A DNA stretch of 64,000 nucleotides from Nectonema munidae (lineage: Eukaryota; Nematomorpha; Nectonematoida; Nectonematidae): contig JAUIRK010000844.1 of assembly GCA_030549495.1 (NCBI GenBank), forward strand, positions 1-64,000. Direction: 5' to 3'. Positions within the stretch are counted from its first letter, which is position 1. Each line of letters begins with the position of its first letter. Made by a program: the position numbers and the translations under genes. Below, piece by piece: positions 25,681 to 39,300 of the stretch. The notes under the pieces are model-generated. The model made no database searches. It worked only from the letters and a program-made list of their open reading frames with translations, and had not been told where the DNA came from.

Positions 25681-28600
25681 TCAATGATTGAGTTTTGAAT
25701 TGTAGAAAGCGTGTATGTTGAATGTAGATGATGAAGAGTATATTAGTGCAAACTAACTAGTGTAGAACAGATGTGATAATGTATATGTATATACCTGCCG
25801 TACCACACTACAATGTTGGTGTTTACCCACTTGGCTGTAGAACGCGCTATGATGGGATGTGGAAGGCGTCTTTTGTGTTGGAGTGTGTGAAAGTTTCATG
25901 ATGGAGTTGGTGCTACGATACACAATTAACTTTGTGCAAAGCACCTTCTTACCATTCTGACTTACTACGCGCAATCCGCATGCCAAACAAAGAATTTAAA
26001 GTGCTCTCTTCTGCAGGGAAGAGCTACACTGCCAGCATTCATACTCGTTATGGAATTATGATTTAATAGGTAAACACACACACACACACACACACAGATA
26101 TCAAAACATAATACTTAGATCACATTAAAAATATATTATATCTATTAAATAAACAATTGAATTACCTTTTACCTTGTTAAATGTATGGTATACACATATA
26201 TCATATATACACTCTTTATACGCTCTAAACACAAAGCTTTTGACAAGCACAATATGAAGAAAACTGTTGAATTTTCCAATGCCACTATTTTAATACTCCA
26301 CCATTACAACACAAAAACTAAGGATATTTCACACAAGTGTTATATCTACTTTTATATCTCCAGCTTAATATAACTTCACACATTTTTCCGCGTTCTTGAG
26401 TTTTTAACTTGAAATCAGAGAAGTAATCGCTATCGCACTTAATTGGTGCAACTTAAGCCTGCGTCAATCAAGTACTCTCATATAAACTTTTGGGCCTTCC
26501 ATAATTGGCTCACATCCATATGAATAAAAATGCGTGATTTTGTGGAAGTAGAGACAAAACATATGTATAATGGTGGACTAGAACTATTCCTAGACCAAAA
26601 TTTCGTCAAACGGAGATTTGGTTGACTGACAATTCGTTTGATTCACTTTTCGGTCGTCGAACAGACTTTTCATTGAATCAAAAACTTCTTGTTTTTTGAA
26701 TAGCTAAACTAATTGACAAATTAACTTTCTGATTAACTAATTAACCAATTATATCCAATTAGTTCGAGATTTAGATAAATTACAGCATGATTTGTTATGA
26801 TTCTAAGGAAATTAATACCAATTAATGTTATTTATTTTTCTTTTTTTTAAACACTGATTCAATAAAAATTAAGTTCTAGCAAATATCGATCGTTGATTAT
26901 TCTATAGTCACGATAAATGCGTCTCCAGCGAGTCATCTTTTTAAAAACGTTAGAAAATGAAAGAGAGCAATGATATCTGTCAGTTGATGCGACAAAAGAG
27001 GAGGACAACAGTGATTTGTTCTAAAAGGAAATGTCAGAGAAGAGTAATTCAAAATGAGAGCGTATGCAGTTGATCTTAGACCTTTGTGTTTCTATTATTC
27101 GTGCAATTTTCCAAAATTTAATTTTTTCAATCTTTTAAGTTTAAAAGTTTTTGAATCATCTTTTTTATCGTACTTTCATTACGCTTTCAAGAAGTAAAAA
27201 AATGGAGTAACAAAATACATAATAATGATATCAGTATAATTTCCCAGAATAATGTGCTTGAGATTGATTAGAATATGTTGTTTGCATAAGCAATACAAAA
27301 ATCAATCACAATCCAAAATAAAAAGAAATGCGATTGATTTATAATCTTTTACACGGTATAGCAATGGAGCATATTTTTCTCACGATTTCTTACATTGCTT
27401 GCTATCATATATTTTTCTTTTGTTTATTTCGATTTTTGACTGATTGCTGTTTTACCCCGAAAAGAAATTCTAAAAGAATTAAAATCAGGTATCTATTTAA
27501 TTTAAAGAAAGAAATTTACACCATTAATTTTTATGATTAGTTCTTTTATTATAGCTCTGAATTTTGGAATTTATTTCATGGCAATAAATATGTGATTGAT
27601 AATAAGGTATCGATTATTTCCGAGATTTCATCGTTCAACGGATAATAGGAAGTGCAGTGACAACTGTATATCTAAGTACATGCCGATAGCTTTGAATCAA
27701 TCTAACTTGTCTAGAGGGCGGACTGGTGTGTGGAGAGAGGCCCCAGCTTGAAATAATGTTAACCTCTCCCTAGGAAAGAATCATATCATTTGCATGTACA
27801 TTTTTCTGGCTAGACCACTAGTGATAGAACTTTTGATGCATCCACAAACATTTTGAAGTTTTTATTCATATGCTAATTATTATTCATCTTGTTCATCACT
27901 ACATTGGAATACACGAGAAAATTAAAAATGCAGACAATAATGTGTGTCGAGTAATGCATGTTTTTTTGTACAAGCACTGCTAAAACATAAGTGTAACATT
28001 TTTTCAAAAAAACCAATCCAGAACCATATTAGATTTGGAAAAAGGAACATCATAATTCAGAATTATTCAAATTCTAGAGTGTGTGAAGAATAGACTTGCT
28101 CACGTAAGATGGATGAACAACACATATTATTCATTCAGCACTGATCTAATCAACAAACATCGTTTCACATCATGGCTCATCATCACATACTTCATTGTTC
28201 TCATCATCTTGTTCTTCCTGCTCCTGTCCCCATCCATCCATATATTTACTATTTACATATCTGCAAGCAATCACCAAATCCCATTATTAGCAGCGCCTTC
28301 TTCATCCAAGCCCTTCCTAGTATTTATTTTCCCCTTTTGCACTTTCCTAATCTGTATATCACAAATTCTTAGTATAACATTTACTCCTAAACTTTAATCT
28401 TTCCTCCTACGATGATTTATTTCAAATTATATATGCATATCACTGCAAAACAAATAGGCAAAAGCACTTAAATGAGAAAACACACATTACGTATTTAATC
28501 TAAAGGTGTCAATCACATAAATTGTCATTTATACACTGCCTTATTGTTGTTATCTGCTGTGTTTAAACGATACAGAAGTTGCGCTTACTTACAAACATCA

Positions 28601-29391
28601 ATCAAAGCTTTTCACGCATATGATTTGTTGTTGTAAACTTCAATCAATAGTGCGTTTGATATCTGAACATGGCAATTATTTGATCATCATCACATTACAA
28701 TAATGTTTTACATGCAATTTGTTATTTATAAAAAATATTGCCGTTAAATACATACATTTATTACTTGTTCTCAAATTTGAACTTACTCCTTTACAATAAA
28801 TGGCTACACCATCACCACACTCTCTCTCTTTTCCTTCCACAGATAAGCAAGTATTTTAACATTATTTTCGCATACCATATGTCAGTTCATTCCCATCATT
28901 ATCTCAATGTGCTTTTAGGCGTTTCTCTATATTTTTTTTAATCCAATATTTTCTTTTATTTTTCTTGTGAAATTTGAAAGTCACTTTTATTCTCCTTCTG
29001 TACGCATTTCAAACATAATTTTGAACTTTTGAAAACTCGTATGTGTTTGGTATTTGAGAATCGTAATTATAAATAAGATGAATGAACTAATTGCGTCCAA
29101 ATCGCTTCCATATGTCCTGCTAATTCCATTATTTTACCTTCTTTTATTGAATCAAAGAACCTACTAAGTTTGAAGTATCACAGAAAATTATGTTAGTAAG
29201 CATTGCTCTCTACCATAGTAAAATTTAAAATAATATTCGCAGTAATTTATCTTTTTTAGCATACGAGAAGAAATTTTTCCAAATATAACCTATAAGATTG
29301 TAAAGCATAAACTTATATTCAAACTTATTATTATTCAGAGCTGTGTTTACTGATTTTTAATTATAGCATTTTTCTTTCTAAAAGTTGATTT
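25681..29391. other. Intergenic DNA
   Basis: A more balanced block at about 25690-26090 is followed by (CA)n at about 26071-26096, then AT-rich DNA. The region 28080-28930 has long C/T-biased open frames that overlap in several frames and show no motif. I see no gene. Confidence 0.5.
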
Positions 29392-29399
29392 GATTCAGT

Positions 29400-29668
29400 C
29401 AGGGCCGGCCCTAGTGTTCGCGGGGCCCTATGCAAAATGGATTGCGCGGAGCCCAGTGTGGGTAGGAAAAAATATTAAAAGGGAGAAATAAGATTTTGAA
29501 AAAAGAAATGGGATTTGTTTTATTACTTTTCCATTAACACAAAATCACGATCAAAGTAACTTTACTTTGTGATTTAGCGAAATCATACAATATATCATCA
29601 AAATGAAAAATGAGAAGCGCGGGGCCCACTGCGACCGCATAGGTTGCAGTGGCCTAAGGCCGGCCCTG
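29400..29668 (-). mobile_element. 269-bp hAT MITE, copy 2 (inverted)
   Basis: It is the same element as 25121-25389 in the opposite orientation and has the same length. The ends are CAGGGCCGGCCCTAGTG and CCTAAGGCCGGCCCTG. The flanks GATTCAGT (29392-29399) and GGTTCAGT (29669-29676) form an 8-bp target duplication with one mismatch. Confidence 0.85.
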
Positions 29669-30923
29669 GGTTCAGTGCTTGAAAGTGGACGCTAAAATCA
29701 AAAAAAGGTCGTTTTGAATTTTTTTGGAGCACTGCAAAAAGGAATAACTTGTACAATGATCAAAAAATTCTTATTGATGAAAGGCAGTCGTCACAGTTCC
29801 ATAGTTTTTTCCTTCTTTTGCTCCAAATATTCTCTAATGATGATGGAAAATTTGTTTCGATTTCTGTGAAAAAGTTCAATTTGGATATTGAAAGAAGATA
29901 AGAATCAATAAACCTAACACTCTCTACCGCTTATTCGGTAAACACCTAAGATTCTTTCCTTCCTTTTTACATATTTTATGATAGAAGAAGGATTTAGGGC
30001 GGTAAAAAAATTTAAATCGAGATAACAGAACTAAATCTAGAAATATCATACACACTATCAAACTTTGGAAAGTAAACGCCAAACATACGGATCACATGAA
30101 TAGAAAGATTAAAAATGTTTTCCAGTTATTTTTTTACTTCATCAACATTTTATACTAATTTTTTATAATTCTGCAAATGCTCTATGTATTTAATTAATTG
30201 TTATTAAATTACATTTTATAAATAAGGAGGCTTTTTTTTTAAATAAATCCGTCTAAGAAAACATTTTTTAAAAAATGTCTAAAGAAGGGTTGAGTAGAAA
30301 AAGGTTAAAAAACACTGATTTTAAGTAAAAATTAAAATGACGATTTTTGACCAAATCGAGAAAGGTTACCTGATAAATCGGAGATAAGATATGCAGATTG
30401 CTGCTTTACGTATAGATATATGCCGATATTAAAGTAAAGTGAACGCGTATTCAACATATGTGTGCAAAACTCGGTGTGTGCGATATGTGTGAAATTAAAA
30501 CTCCTGTGCAGTATAGTATTTACTTTTGGGCAATAAATATTAATACGAAAAGAATTTTTAAAAATGTCCACAAATTTTCCCGTCACCTATTGGATGTAGT
30601 TACTTTATTTGTTTGAAAACAAGTAAATCAAGTAAGTAAGTAAGTAAGTTTATTTAAATAAAATGAAAATATTAATAAGAATGAACAGAGATATAAGGTA
30701 ATTTTATACTGAATTTTGATGAAAATATATGTATTCAAAAGAAATGAAGTGTGAAATCTAAAGGTTTATGCAAACCGCTGCAAGATTTCCAACATCAAGT
30801 ATTATATTTTATATAGCATCAGAAAGAGTAAGAAGAGAAGTGTTACTACTACTAGAGAAATATGTATTCAATTCAGCAAAATTAAACAAAAAATCATTTT
30901 GAAAATATGAATGATTGTTTGAT
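29669..30923. other. AT-rich intergenic DNA
   Basis: A possible orphan hAT end (AAAGGTTAAAAAACACTG) lies at about 30303-30320, and an (AAGT)n microsatellite at about 30629-30649. No gene. Confidence 0.45.
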
Positions 30924-31313
30924 TCATAATTCATAATAGTTTGTATTAAACTTGACCCTTTCAACTTCTTTTTGCACTGATGGACAAGCGAAATCAAATG
31001 CTGAATGATCAGTTTTTTCACGACAAAAAAACTTACAAGTTGCACACGTTAATTGATTAGAAGCTATATCACAAGAACTACCATTGTGATTTTTAGAACA
31101 GTACTTACAAATAGGTTTTCTAGTACACTTTGATGCCTTGTGTCCAAACAGACAGCAGTTTGAGCACTGTTTGTACAATATGTAAGGATAAAGCTTATAA
31201 CTATTCAAATCAATGTAAACTATAAACTTATTTTTTTGAAAGAAATTGAAAATTTTACTGGACACTAAAATTAAACGAATGTAAAAAAAAGTATATAGAA
31301 ATAAGTTTTTCAT
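30924..31313 (-). pseudogene. LINE ORF1 zinc-knuckle fragment
   Basis: A 129-codon minus-strand frame carries a triple zinc-knuckle array. The first is C50-x2-C53-x4-H58-x4-C63. The second is C69-x2-C72-x3-H76-x4-C81. A variant third starts at C90-x2-C93 and ends with H103 and a C110-P pair. This order, with the last knuckle ending in C-P, is typical of ORF1 of Jockey/I-type non-LTR retrotransposons, whose product binds the element RNA. The N-terminal part of ORF1 and all of ORF2 are missing or unrecognisable. A gag-type knuckle from another element class is less likely given the third motif. Confidence 0.6.
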
Positions 31314-33082
31314 TGATAAAAATTAAGTTTTATATATTATACATATTGAAATAGTAATTGTATGTACTAGATTATTTAAAATATCCTGCTTTTGGTGCGG
31401 CACATATGTGAAGTTCATCTAAATGGTTTCGATATAATCACCTATTTGTCAGACGTCCCAAAAAACAGCAAACGCAATTGGAAGCAATTTTATATGGCTC
31501 ATTTCAGATCAAAGGTGCTATTACTTGTGTTAAAAAAAAATTTAAAACGTGTTCACACACAAAATAAGCCAAAAAGTATCTGATTGGCATTAACTTTTCA
31601 TATTTGTAGACAAAAAGACAATTATTTAGTAAAATTGGCTTTCTTAAAATAATATCCCATATGTATTAATTAGCTATTTCCCTAGTCCGTTAACTATTAT
31701 TAACACACATTTTACATTTTCACTCCAAATCAGAAAATGATTTTAAATCTTTGAAATCACTCTTTGATTTTTCAAAATTTTTTGGAATTTCTTTTGACAA
31801 ATTAAACACTACACCAGGTGTGAGATCACTAGATTGCCTTGAAGCCCTTCTGTTTTTTCATGAAGAGCTGTTTGCTTTCTAAAACAATATTTGAGGCCAT
31901 TAGTGTATATTTTTTTTTATAAAAATTTATTTTAAAATAAATTAACATTTGACTTTTATATAAAAAAGGAATAATATCGCATGAGAGTTGATATAAAAAT
32001 ACTGTTAGAGTTTCAAATTGAATATTTTCAAAATATTTTATAAATTTATAAATTATAATTAGAAGTTTAGTCATGATAATATGAAAATCAACATATGTGT
32101 ACTTGCCCCATTTGCTTATGGAATGAAAATCACAGGCGCCTTTGAAAAAGAATTAAAAATCACTTTTATTTTATCTTTTCAATTGGACGCATTTTTATTC
32201 AACTATAAAAAAATCTGTTTGAATTTTTTTTTACTTTTTAGTGTGGTGTATACTATTGAATTAAAACGTGCACCATTTTAAAAAACATTTGAAATAAATT
32301 TCAATTTTATTTGTTCATCAACTTAATAAAATGTGTGAAAATTTAGTATATTTTATAACTTCTAGTTTATTTAAAATTTGAAAATAAAGAAAAATTTCTC
32401 TTTTAATGCAATTATTTTAATTATAATTAATACACTTTAAAATGTTATTTTTTACAAGTACACCACTGTTTTAAAGTCACCTCCCATTAATTGGACGCTA
32501 GCCAATAGCCAATAAAATACGCAAAACTCGAAATTGAGAATTTGATGAGTTAAACATATTCTTAAAAATACTTTTTTATGATTATAATGGATTAACTCAA
32601 TACAACATGCATTGGGAACGGAGGCCGAATTTTGGAGTACTTTGCTATGACTAGGCATAATTCAAGCTGATCTGAATAACAACTTAAAAATCAATAAAAA
32701 GATAAAATGTAAAAAGTTAGACTTTATTTGGATTACTTAAACAAATATCTTTAAAGTTTTGCATCTTTGATTCACATCCCTCACATTTGGATCAAATATT
32801 AGGAAGCACATTCTCCAAAAATCAATAAAATGTGTTCATGTTTAGGTGTCTTTGTAGTTCAGGGGGATATTTATACACCTGAACGAGATGTATGATAGAT
32901 CATTTTGATCGCCGTGCAATACGAGTAAGCATAAATTTAGCATCTTTCATACCTGATGAAAATTGACGTAATCTGAAATATTTTTTAATTAACTCACTCA
33001 CGATACACAAGCATTTTAAAATGAAAACATTTTATTTGATCGCGAAAAAACGTGAGGAAAAACTCTTTTTTCAATATTTTAG
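31314..33082. other. AT-rich DNA upstream of the Iroquois exon
   Basis: No coding feature. It should contain the promoter or an intron of the Iroquois gene. I could not identify a transcription start. A pyrimidine-rich tract ending in an acceptor-like ATTTTAG lies at 33066-33082. Confidence 0.45.
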
Positions 33083-33358
33083 ACATTGGAAGGTAAAGCC
33101 AAATTGCAGAACAAAATTCTTAACTGTGTTACTTCAGAGATGCATTTGATTTCCTCAAATTCGCCTGCCATCCCAATGCCAAACATTTCGGCCAATCCCA
33201 TTTTGTCTGCATGGCACAATCCAATTAATGGAATCCAAAACTTTGCTTCTCATTCGCTGCTTTCAGCGCAGACTTGCAACGTCAATCAATACTTTTCGCC
33301 TTTCAACAACTTCTTCAAATGCTATCCAGATGTCTTTACTGCAAATAACTTGAATCAT
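33083..33358 (+). CDS. Iroquois gene exon 1 (first recognised)
   Basis: Bounded by TTCAATATTTTAG before 33083 and donor GTAAGC at 33359. The exon is 276 bp, open throughout in the frame that continues into exon 2. An in-frame ATG at 33140 has a purine at -3 and is the earliest visible start. The encoded stretch is rich in N, P, S and aromatic residues ([17 protein letters not shown]), resembling the low-complexity N-terminus of fly Iroquois proteins, which has a Y-S-P-x-x-N-P-Y region ahead of the homeodomain. The frame before the ATG ends at TAG 33080-33082. The exon therefore either starts at the acceptor or has a noncoding 5' part. Confidence 0.75.
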
Positions 33359-36300
33359 GTAAGCTAAATTTCAGTCTTATCTATGTAGTGCTTCTTGAAT
33401 GAAATAATATCACATTTCTCACTTCATGTTAAAAATCCCTGTTTTGTTTTGATTAATTTTACAGAATTATAAATGTAATTACAATTGATGAGCAATTTAT
33501 TAATAAAAATTCTTATAATACATTATTTAGGATGCAAAATTCTTCTGCGGTTGCTGAAGCCACTACTCCCTCTGCCAATAATGATAATCTTTCGTATGTC
33601 CAAGAATTTTGGATCACAAATATTATTCTGTTATAAAACTTTTAATAATATAAATTGGCTATCAATTGTAATTGTTAACTTTTTTGATATTGATTTGTCC
33701 GAACATATACCCATATACACAATGCAAGTTTGAACTCGTAAAAATTCCTAAGTTAAGAAATCGAGTTTCAACAGACACCTTTTTTTTAAATCGATGCTTA
33801 TCTAAAAAAATGTCCTTTGAACTATTTTGGCTTTGAAAACTGTCATACAGCAGACGCAAATATAAAAGATATGAAACATCACATATATAAGCTTAGTGCC
33901 ACCTGGGAATATTCATTCGCCATTTCGCTTTTTTTTTTGCTTCTTTTTTTGCAAATTACTACTAAATTTTTTTTTTGAAAATATCACCCCTACTATAATT
34001 TTGCACAATTAACAAATAAGGAAATTAGGATATTTCATTTACTAAAAATATCAAGATTAATTTTCTTTTTTACTCTATTTATGTTTTGTTGAGTCTTGTA
34101 AATATGACAGTCGTCCTTTTTCTCGTTTCCAAGTAACGCATGAAGTTTTATTTTTCATTGTGTATCGCTTTGCCAGAACATGTAATGTTGATTTGAGAAA
34201 AATATCGTTCAACGTATGCGTTAGTAGTTTCCTGAATTTAGGTTAATTCAAATACTTGCAAGAATTTATTAAACCGCCTGTAATTTCACGGTATCTTTAT
34301 CATCAATATTCTTGTATTTTTAAATTTTCATCATAATTAAAATTCGTTTATTACTTTAAACATTAACAAAGGATTTAGTTCCCTTAAGTGAAGCTTAGAT
34401 TCTAGACTACTTAAAATTTAAAGTCAAATTCATTCATACTTATGTAAATATAGAATCTATGCACCATATTTCACCCACAAAGTAAGTAAGAATTTGAAGA
34501 ATTTGAGTTGAAATTCAAGATTTTGAAGGAAGAATTTGAAGAAACTACTATTAAATATTTGAAAAAATGTAAGAAAACTAGAAACTAAGAATTTTCTCAA
34601 GAAATCAACATCTTGGTCTAAAAACCAAGGAATGGTTTCCTTGAATTCCTTCTGTAAAACACCCTCAACCTCCATTTTATACGCTCCATTTTGCATGAAG
34701 GATATCATATATCTTAGTGATTATAAGCATATTTATAATTGTATTGTAACGAATATTGGAAAAGTATTATTTGATTTATTCAATAGATAATTTTTTTTTA
34801 TCTAAAATTATCAAATATTTTATTTGAAATATCAAAAGTTCCTCAACTTTTAAAGGAGTAAAAAAACTTTTTTTATTTTCAGTAAAGAACTTTTAGTTTT
34901 AACTTTTTGGTTTTTATCGCACAAAGTGTTGACAGTTCTGTTTCGCAAAGATATCATTTCATTGGAAAAGGGAATCATATTCTTCAGATAATATTTTTAA
35001 AGTTGAAGTAAACGTATATTCTTTTTTTCAGTATAATAGGAATATGTATTTATGAATTTATATATTGTTGAAAAATAACATATTGAAAATAGAAAATAAC
35101 TTAATCCTAGTGCGTCCCACAGTTTAGGGTCATTTTTCAAAATTTTTCGTGTAGCTTCACTTTTCATATTAAATTTTTGCTTTTTAACAATTTTTGATGT
35201 ACAAAATTTTGAAATAAGGCATTTAAGAGTCGTTAAAAAATCAAAAATAAGCTCAGAATCTTTAAAATGGAAAACATTTTAGCAGTAAAATTAAGAATTT
35301 TCACCCATTTGTGGCGCAATTACCTAATTGATTAAGAAGAACTGTTCTAAACCAAATGAAATCAAGAGGCATGGATTAGAAAGTTCGCCACCAAACTCTT
35401 TAAAAGTTTCTTATCCTCTCAGTTCTCTTATCTCCTTTTTATATCAAAGTAATGTATATCAATCCTTATATGAGATTTCAACAGAATATTTTATCAAATT
35501 ACTTGAAATAAAGTCTTGTAAAAATTGATTTTTAGCTTCAATATAAGTTTTAAGGTTTTTCTAAATAATGCAAAGTAAAATAGAAAATAATTCAACAAAC
35601 AAATAAAAAAAACAACAAACTAAAAACTAAATACAAAATCTTTTAACCATTTTATTTTTATCAAACTTATTCAAAGTTTTAAATGTGACTTTCTGTGTAT
35701 ATCTAATATAAAGAGTTTAATAATAATTTGGTTTAAAATAATAGTCTATACTCTTCTGAGAATTCTGATTAGTCTTTCGTGAAATTCCAAAGCTTTGTGA
35801 CATCTAACCACGATTTAAAAAGTGTTTATTCACGAAGTCAATTTTTTAACTATAATATCAAATCTAAAAAAATATATTTTAAATTTTTTAATAAAGTCTA
35901 AAAAATAAAGTGATAAATTCGTTAGTTGAAGAAAATTTGCCATCCCTTCAACCTTTGGGCACACAAATGCTTATTTTCTTTTAATTAGTAAAAAAATTTC
36001 AAATTAGAAAAAGCTCCATCAAAGAAAACGTGCCTTGAATACTTAGAGCATAGAAAGTAATATATCTCTTTCTTGAAGTTTAAAAACAATAATAATTTGT
36101 TGAAAACATTTATAAAAAATTTGGTTGAAACTTACAAAATTTGTTATAATTTAATTAAAATTTGCTTTAGAGTTTCAAACAAAAAAATACTCATACATTT
36201 TTAGTATCACTTTTTCTAAAAAAATTGAAATAAAATATGTTTTTAACAAGTTTGTAAATAAAATTTCTTTAAAAAAAGTTATGTTGTAAAGTTTCCAATT

Positions 36301-39300
36301 TTCAAAGCGCATTGCTACAAGTTAAAACATTTAAAACGCTTAAGGTGACCGAATTTATGATTCGAGAGAATCCTGTAAATTTAAATGCTGTTTGTTTTGA
36401 AAACTATATAAACTATTTTGTAGCAAAATTTGAATTTTATAAAAATTATCATTGCTAAACTTATATATATAGTTACATTTATGTATTCACTTAGAAGCTT
36501 TATCGATAGTCAATCAATCAATTAAATTATTTTTTGTTGACCTATCGATAACTGCTTTAAATGGACATTTAATTTGCAAATTTTTCAATAAACCCCAATT
36601 TTGTTTGTGTTTTTGTCTTTGGATATAAAATTATTTTTGCATGACGGCGATAAAGTTTCACCTTATGGTGATGTATTTTGTTTTACAAGCTAGGCACATT
36701 TTTTAAAAAGTTTTGCTTATTGTAAATAGATGTACATTTACTACTTCTACATAATGATATGTATATGTGTTGTGTTGGTTCGCAAAATATCAAGTGAAGA
36801 TGAAGCAAGAAAAAAAGTTTTGTTGCAAATAGGTTAAGTGAAGTGGTGGTGTGGCACTCAAAAGTGTTAATATAAATAAATACACAAGTTATATGGAAGG
36901 GACCATTAACACAATTTGCTTGTTAAGAGAGTTAGGTGGTATTTTCAAGAGAGCGAGACGTTTATATTATGTAACTTCATCCATTTAAAACGATACACAC
37001 ACTCCACTTGGTGTGGAAACACGATAAACTTTATGCCGTCTTGTTTCTTACATCTCATAAGAATAATACACTCTGAAAGAGCATGTGTTAGTCGCACATT
37101 CTAAGAGATCTCAACGCTATGACATATAATATTACCATAAGCCGACAGCCTCTTTCTCCATTTTTCCCTGGCAAAAAGATTTCTAGCTATTTTACATACT
37201 CCTCATTGCATCGCGCTAAGTGAGGATTATATATATCCATATCTCCCTATCAACACATCAAATATGATCAATCATCCTTCACTCTGAAATCGTTCACTTT
37301 CTAATCACACACAACGTGATTCAGAAGAACTTAAGATCTATCACCAACTCCTGACATAATTCCTGGTTCTATCAAAAATTAGATACTGTCAATTTTTCCC
37401 CTTTGAAATTACCCGGGCTAACAAGAGTCAATTTTTTTTAAAAATAACAAAAAATCATTGTAAACTGATTAGTTTGAACTCTTTTTTCTTCTGTTTCAGG
37501 GAAATTTTATGTCATAAAATTCAAAAGAAATTTTTTAATAAAAATTTAAAAAAAAAAAAAAATATGAAATATTATTTTAAAACTATAATTATTTTACTCA
37601 AAAGATTAAAATTTTTTTATTAATCTAAGAAACAAGTCTTTTTAATTGAAACATATTTAAATTTTCCTCTAGGTCAAAAATTTCGTGCAATAAGTCAACG
37701 ATTATAAAAATATTTTTCCAGTCAAAAATAATTTGCCATAACAGAAAAAAGTCTCCCCTTATTTTCATACAAAAATATTTGAGCGGTACCAAAAAAGATG
37801 ATAATATTGGATATAAAATGAAAAAAGAGTTGCGATGCCATCATTATTTATAACTTGAAGAATTAAAGTGCGACAAGATATTTAGCGTGTAAAACTGCTT
37901 AAGTGCCATGTTCAAATAATGCTTCAAATGAACCTATTTCATTTAAATCAATCGCATGATTGGATGATTTGTTTTAGATCGATCTTTATCTTTCTAATAA
38001 TAATCATTATTAATAGAGAGCAGAAGAGTAGACTAGAAAATGGATACTTTTTTAGGTAAATTTTTTAACTAAAATTAAACAATTTTTAACACCATGTGAG
38101 AATCACTGTGGTAAAGTAAGAAATTTTCGCCAAAAAAATATAATTTCCACGAAATTAAATTCCATATGTTAAAATTTTGTTATATGCAATTTTATAACAT
38201 TTAAAATGTTTCATATATAAAATTAAAAAGCACTGTGATTTCGCTTTAAGTGCTCAAAAAGTGAAAACTTAATTTTTTAAGCTAAATATCTAAAATTTTA
38301 GAAATGAATTCTCATGAATTTGTTTTTGAATTTTAATTCGCTAAATTTTGTCCTTGCGAAACTTCTTGTAGAAATGTATTGATGTCACGATGAGAACGCT
38401 TTTGCTATTCGGTCTTAGGGAGAGGTTCCGTGATTGGTTTTGTCTCTTTTTCTTGATGTTTCGATATGGGTTCTTGGTTTGATCGAATGCTTGCATCCAA
38501 CTTGACATGTTATCCAAAGTTTAGTGTATTAATATTTTACAGAGATAGGGAAGAAATTTGTGAATTATCCGTCTCGGTATTTGATTATTGTCGAGATAAA
38601 ATTCATAATTTAACCCTACCTCATTTTAATAGGGGAGACGACTTCTTGGGCTGGGAAGAGTGAACATTGTTCCGGGTTTTGTCTCGATTTTCCATTTTTA
38701 GAGAGATTAACTCAGCAAAATATTTTTTATGATTCAATGCTCCAGAAAATACCATGCTTTGATACATTATGGCATTCTTCAATCAAATTCCTTACTCTTG
38801 TGATTTTTATAAAAACAATTTTTTTCTAAAATAGTTCTTGAAGCTAACTGAAAAACTTCTGTCTTGTTTATATTGCGGTTCCTCTTTAAGTATAAACAGT
38901 GACATTGTTATTTTCAACAGTGGTTTTCTTATTTTTTTGGTATATGTATTAGGTAAATAAAATATTTTTATGAATCAATATTTATATTTTTCAAACCATA
39001 CTTTTAAAAGCCCATACTAATTCAAAGGATGTTAATTCCACATGACAAGCAAAATAGCTAATCCTATTTTCTATTCAAATATGAGTAGATTAAGTTGACA
39101 GCTGTGGGTTAGTTATTGATCGTTGTAGAGTAGTAAAAGAAGAAAAACATTCCCCGTTGACATCTCTACTTTCAGCAAGAATTGGATTTATTCCACTCTC
39201 AGAATATTCAATATGATGTCCTTTGTTCATGTAGTTAAAGACACCTGAAAGTCTCACTACTATTTTCTCATTTTCATGACACATGAAGCCTTTGTCCAGC

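Noticed and set aside
28083-28941. Several overlapping open frames rich in L, I, S and P
   Set aside because: They arise from C/T-biased DNA, overlap in two frames, and show no start context, splice sites or family motif.
33531-33593. 63-bp segment with acceptor-like TTATTTAG and donor-like GTATGT, just after Iroquois exon 1
   Set aside because: In the phase required by exon 1 it has an in-frame TGA. Direct joining of 33358 to 44719 keeps phase without it.
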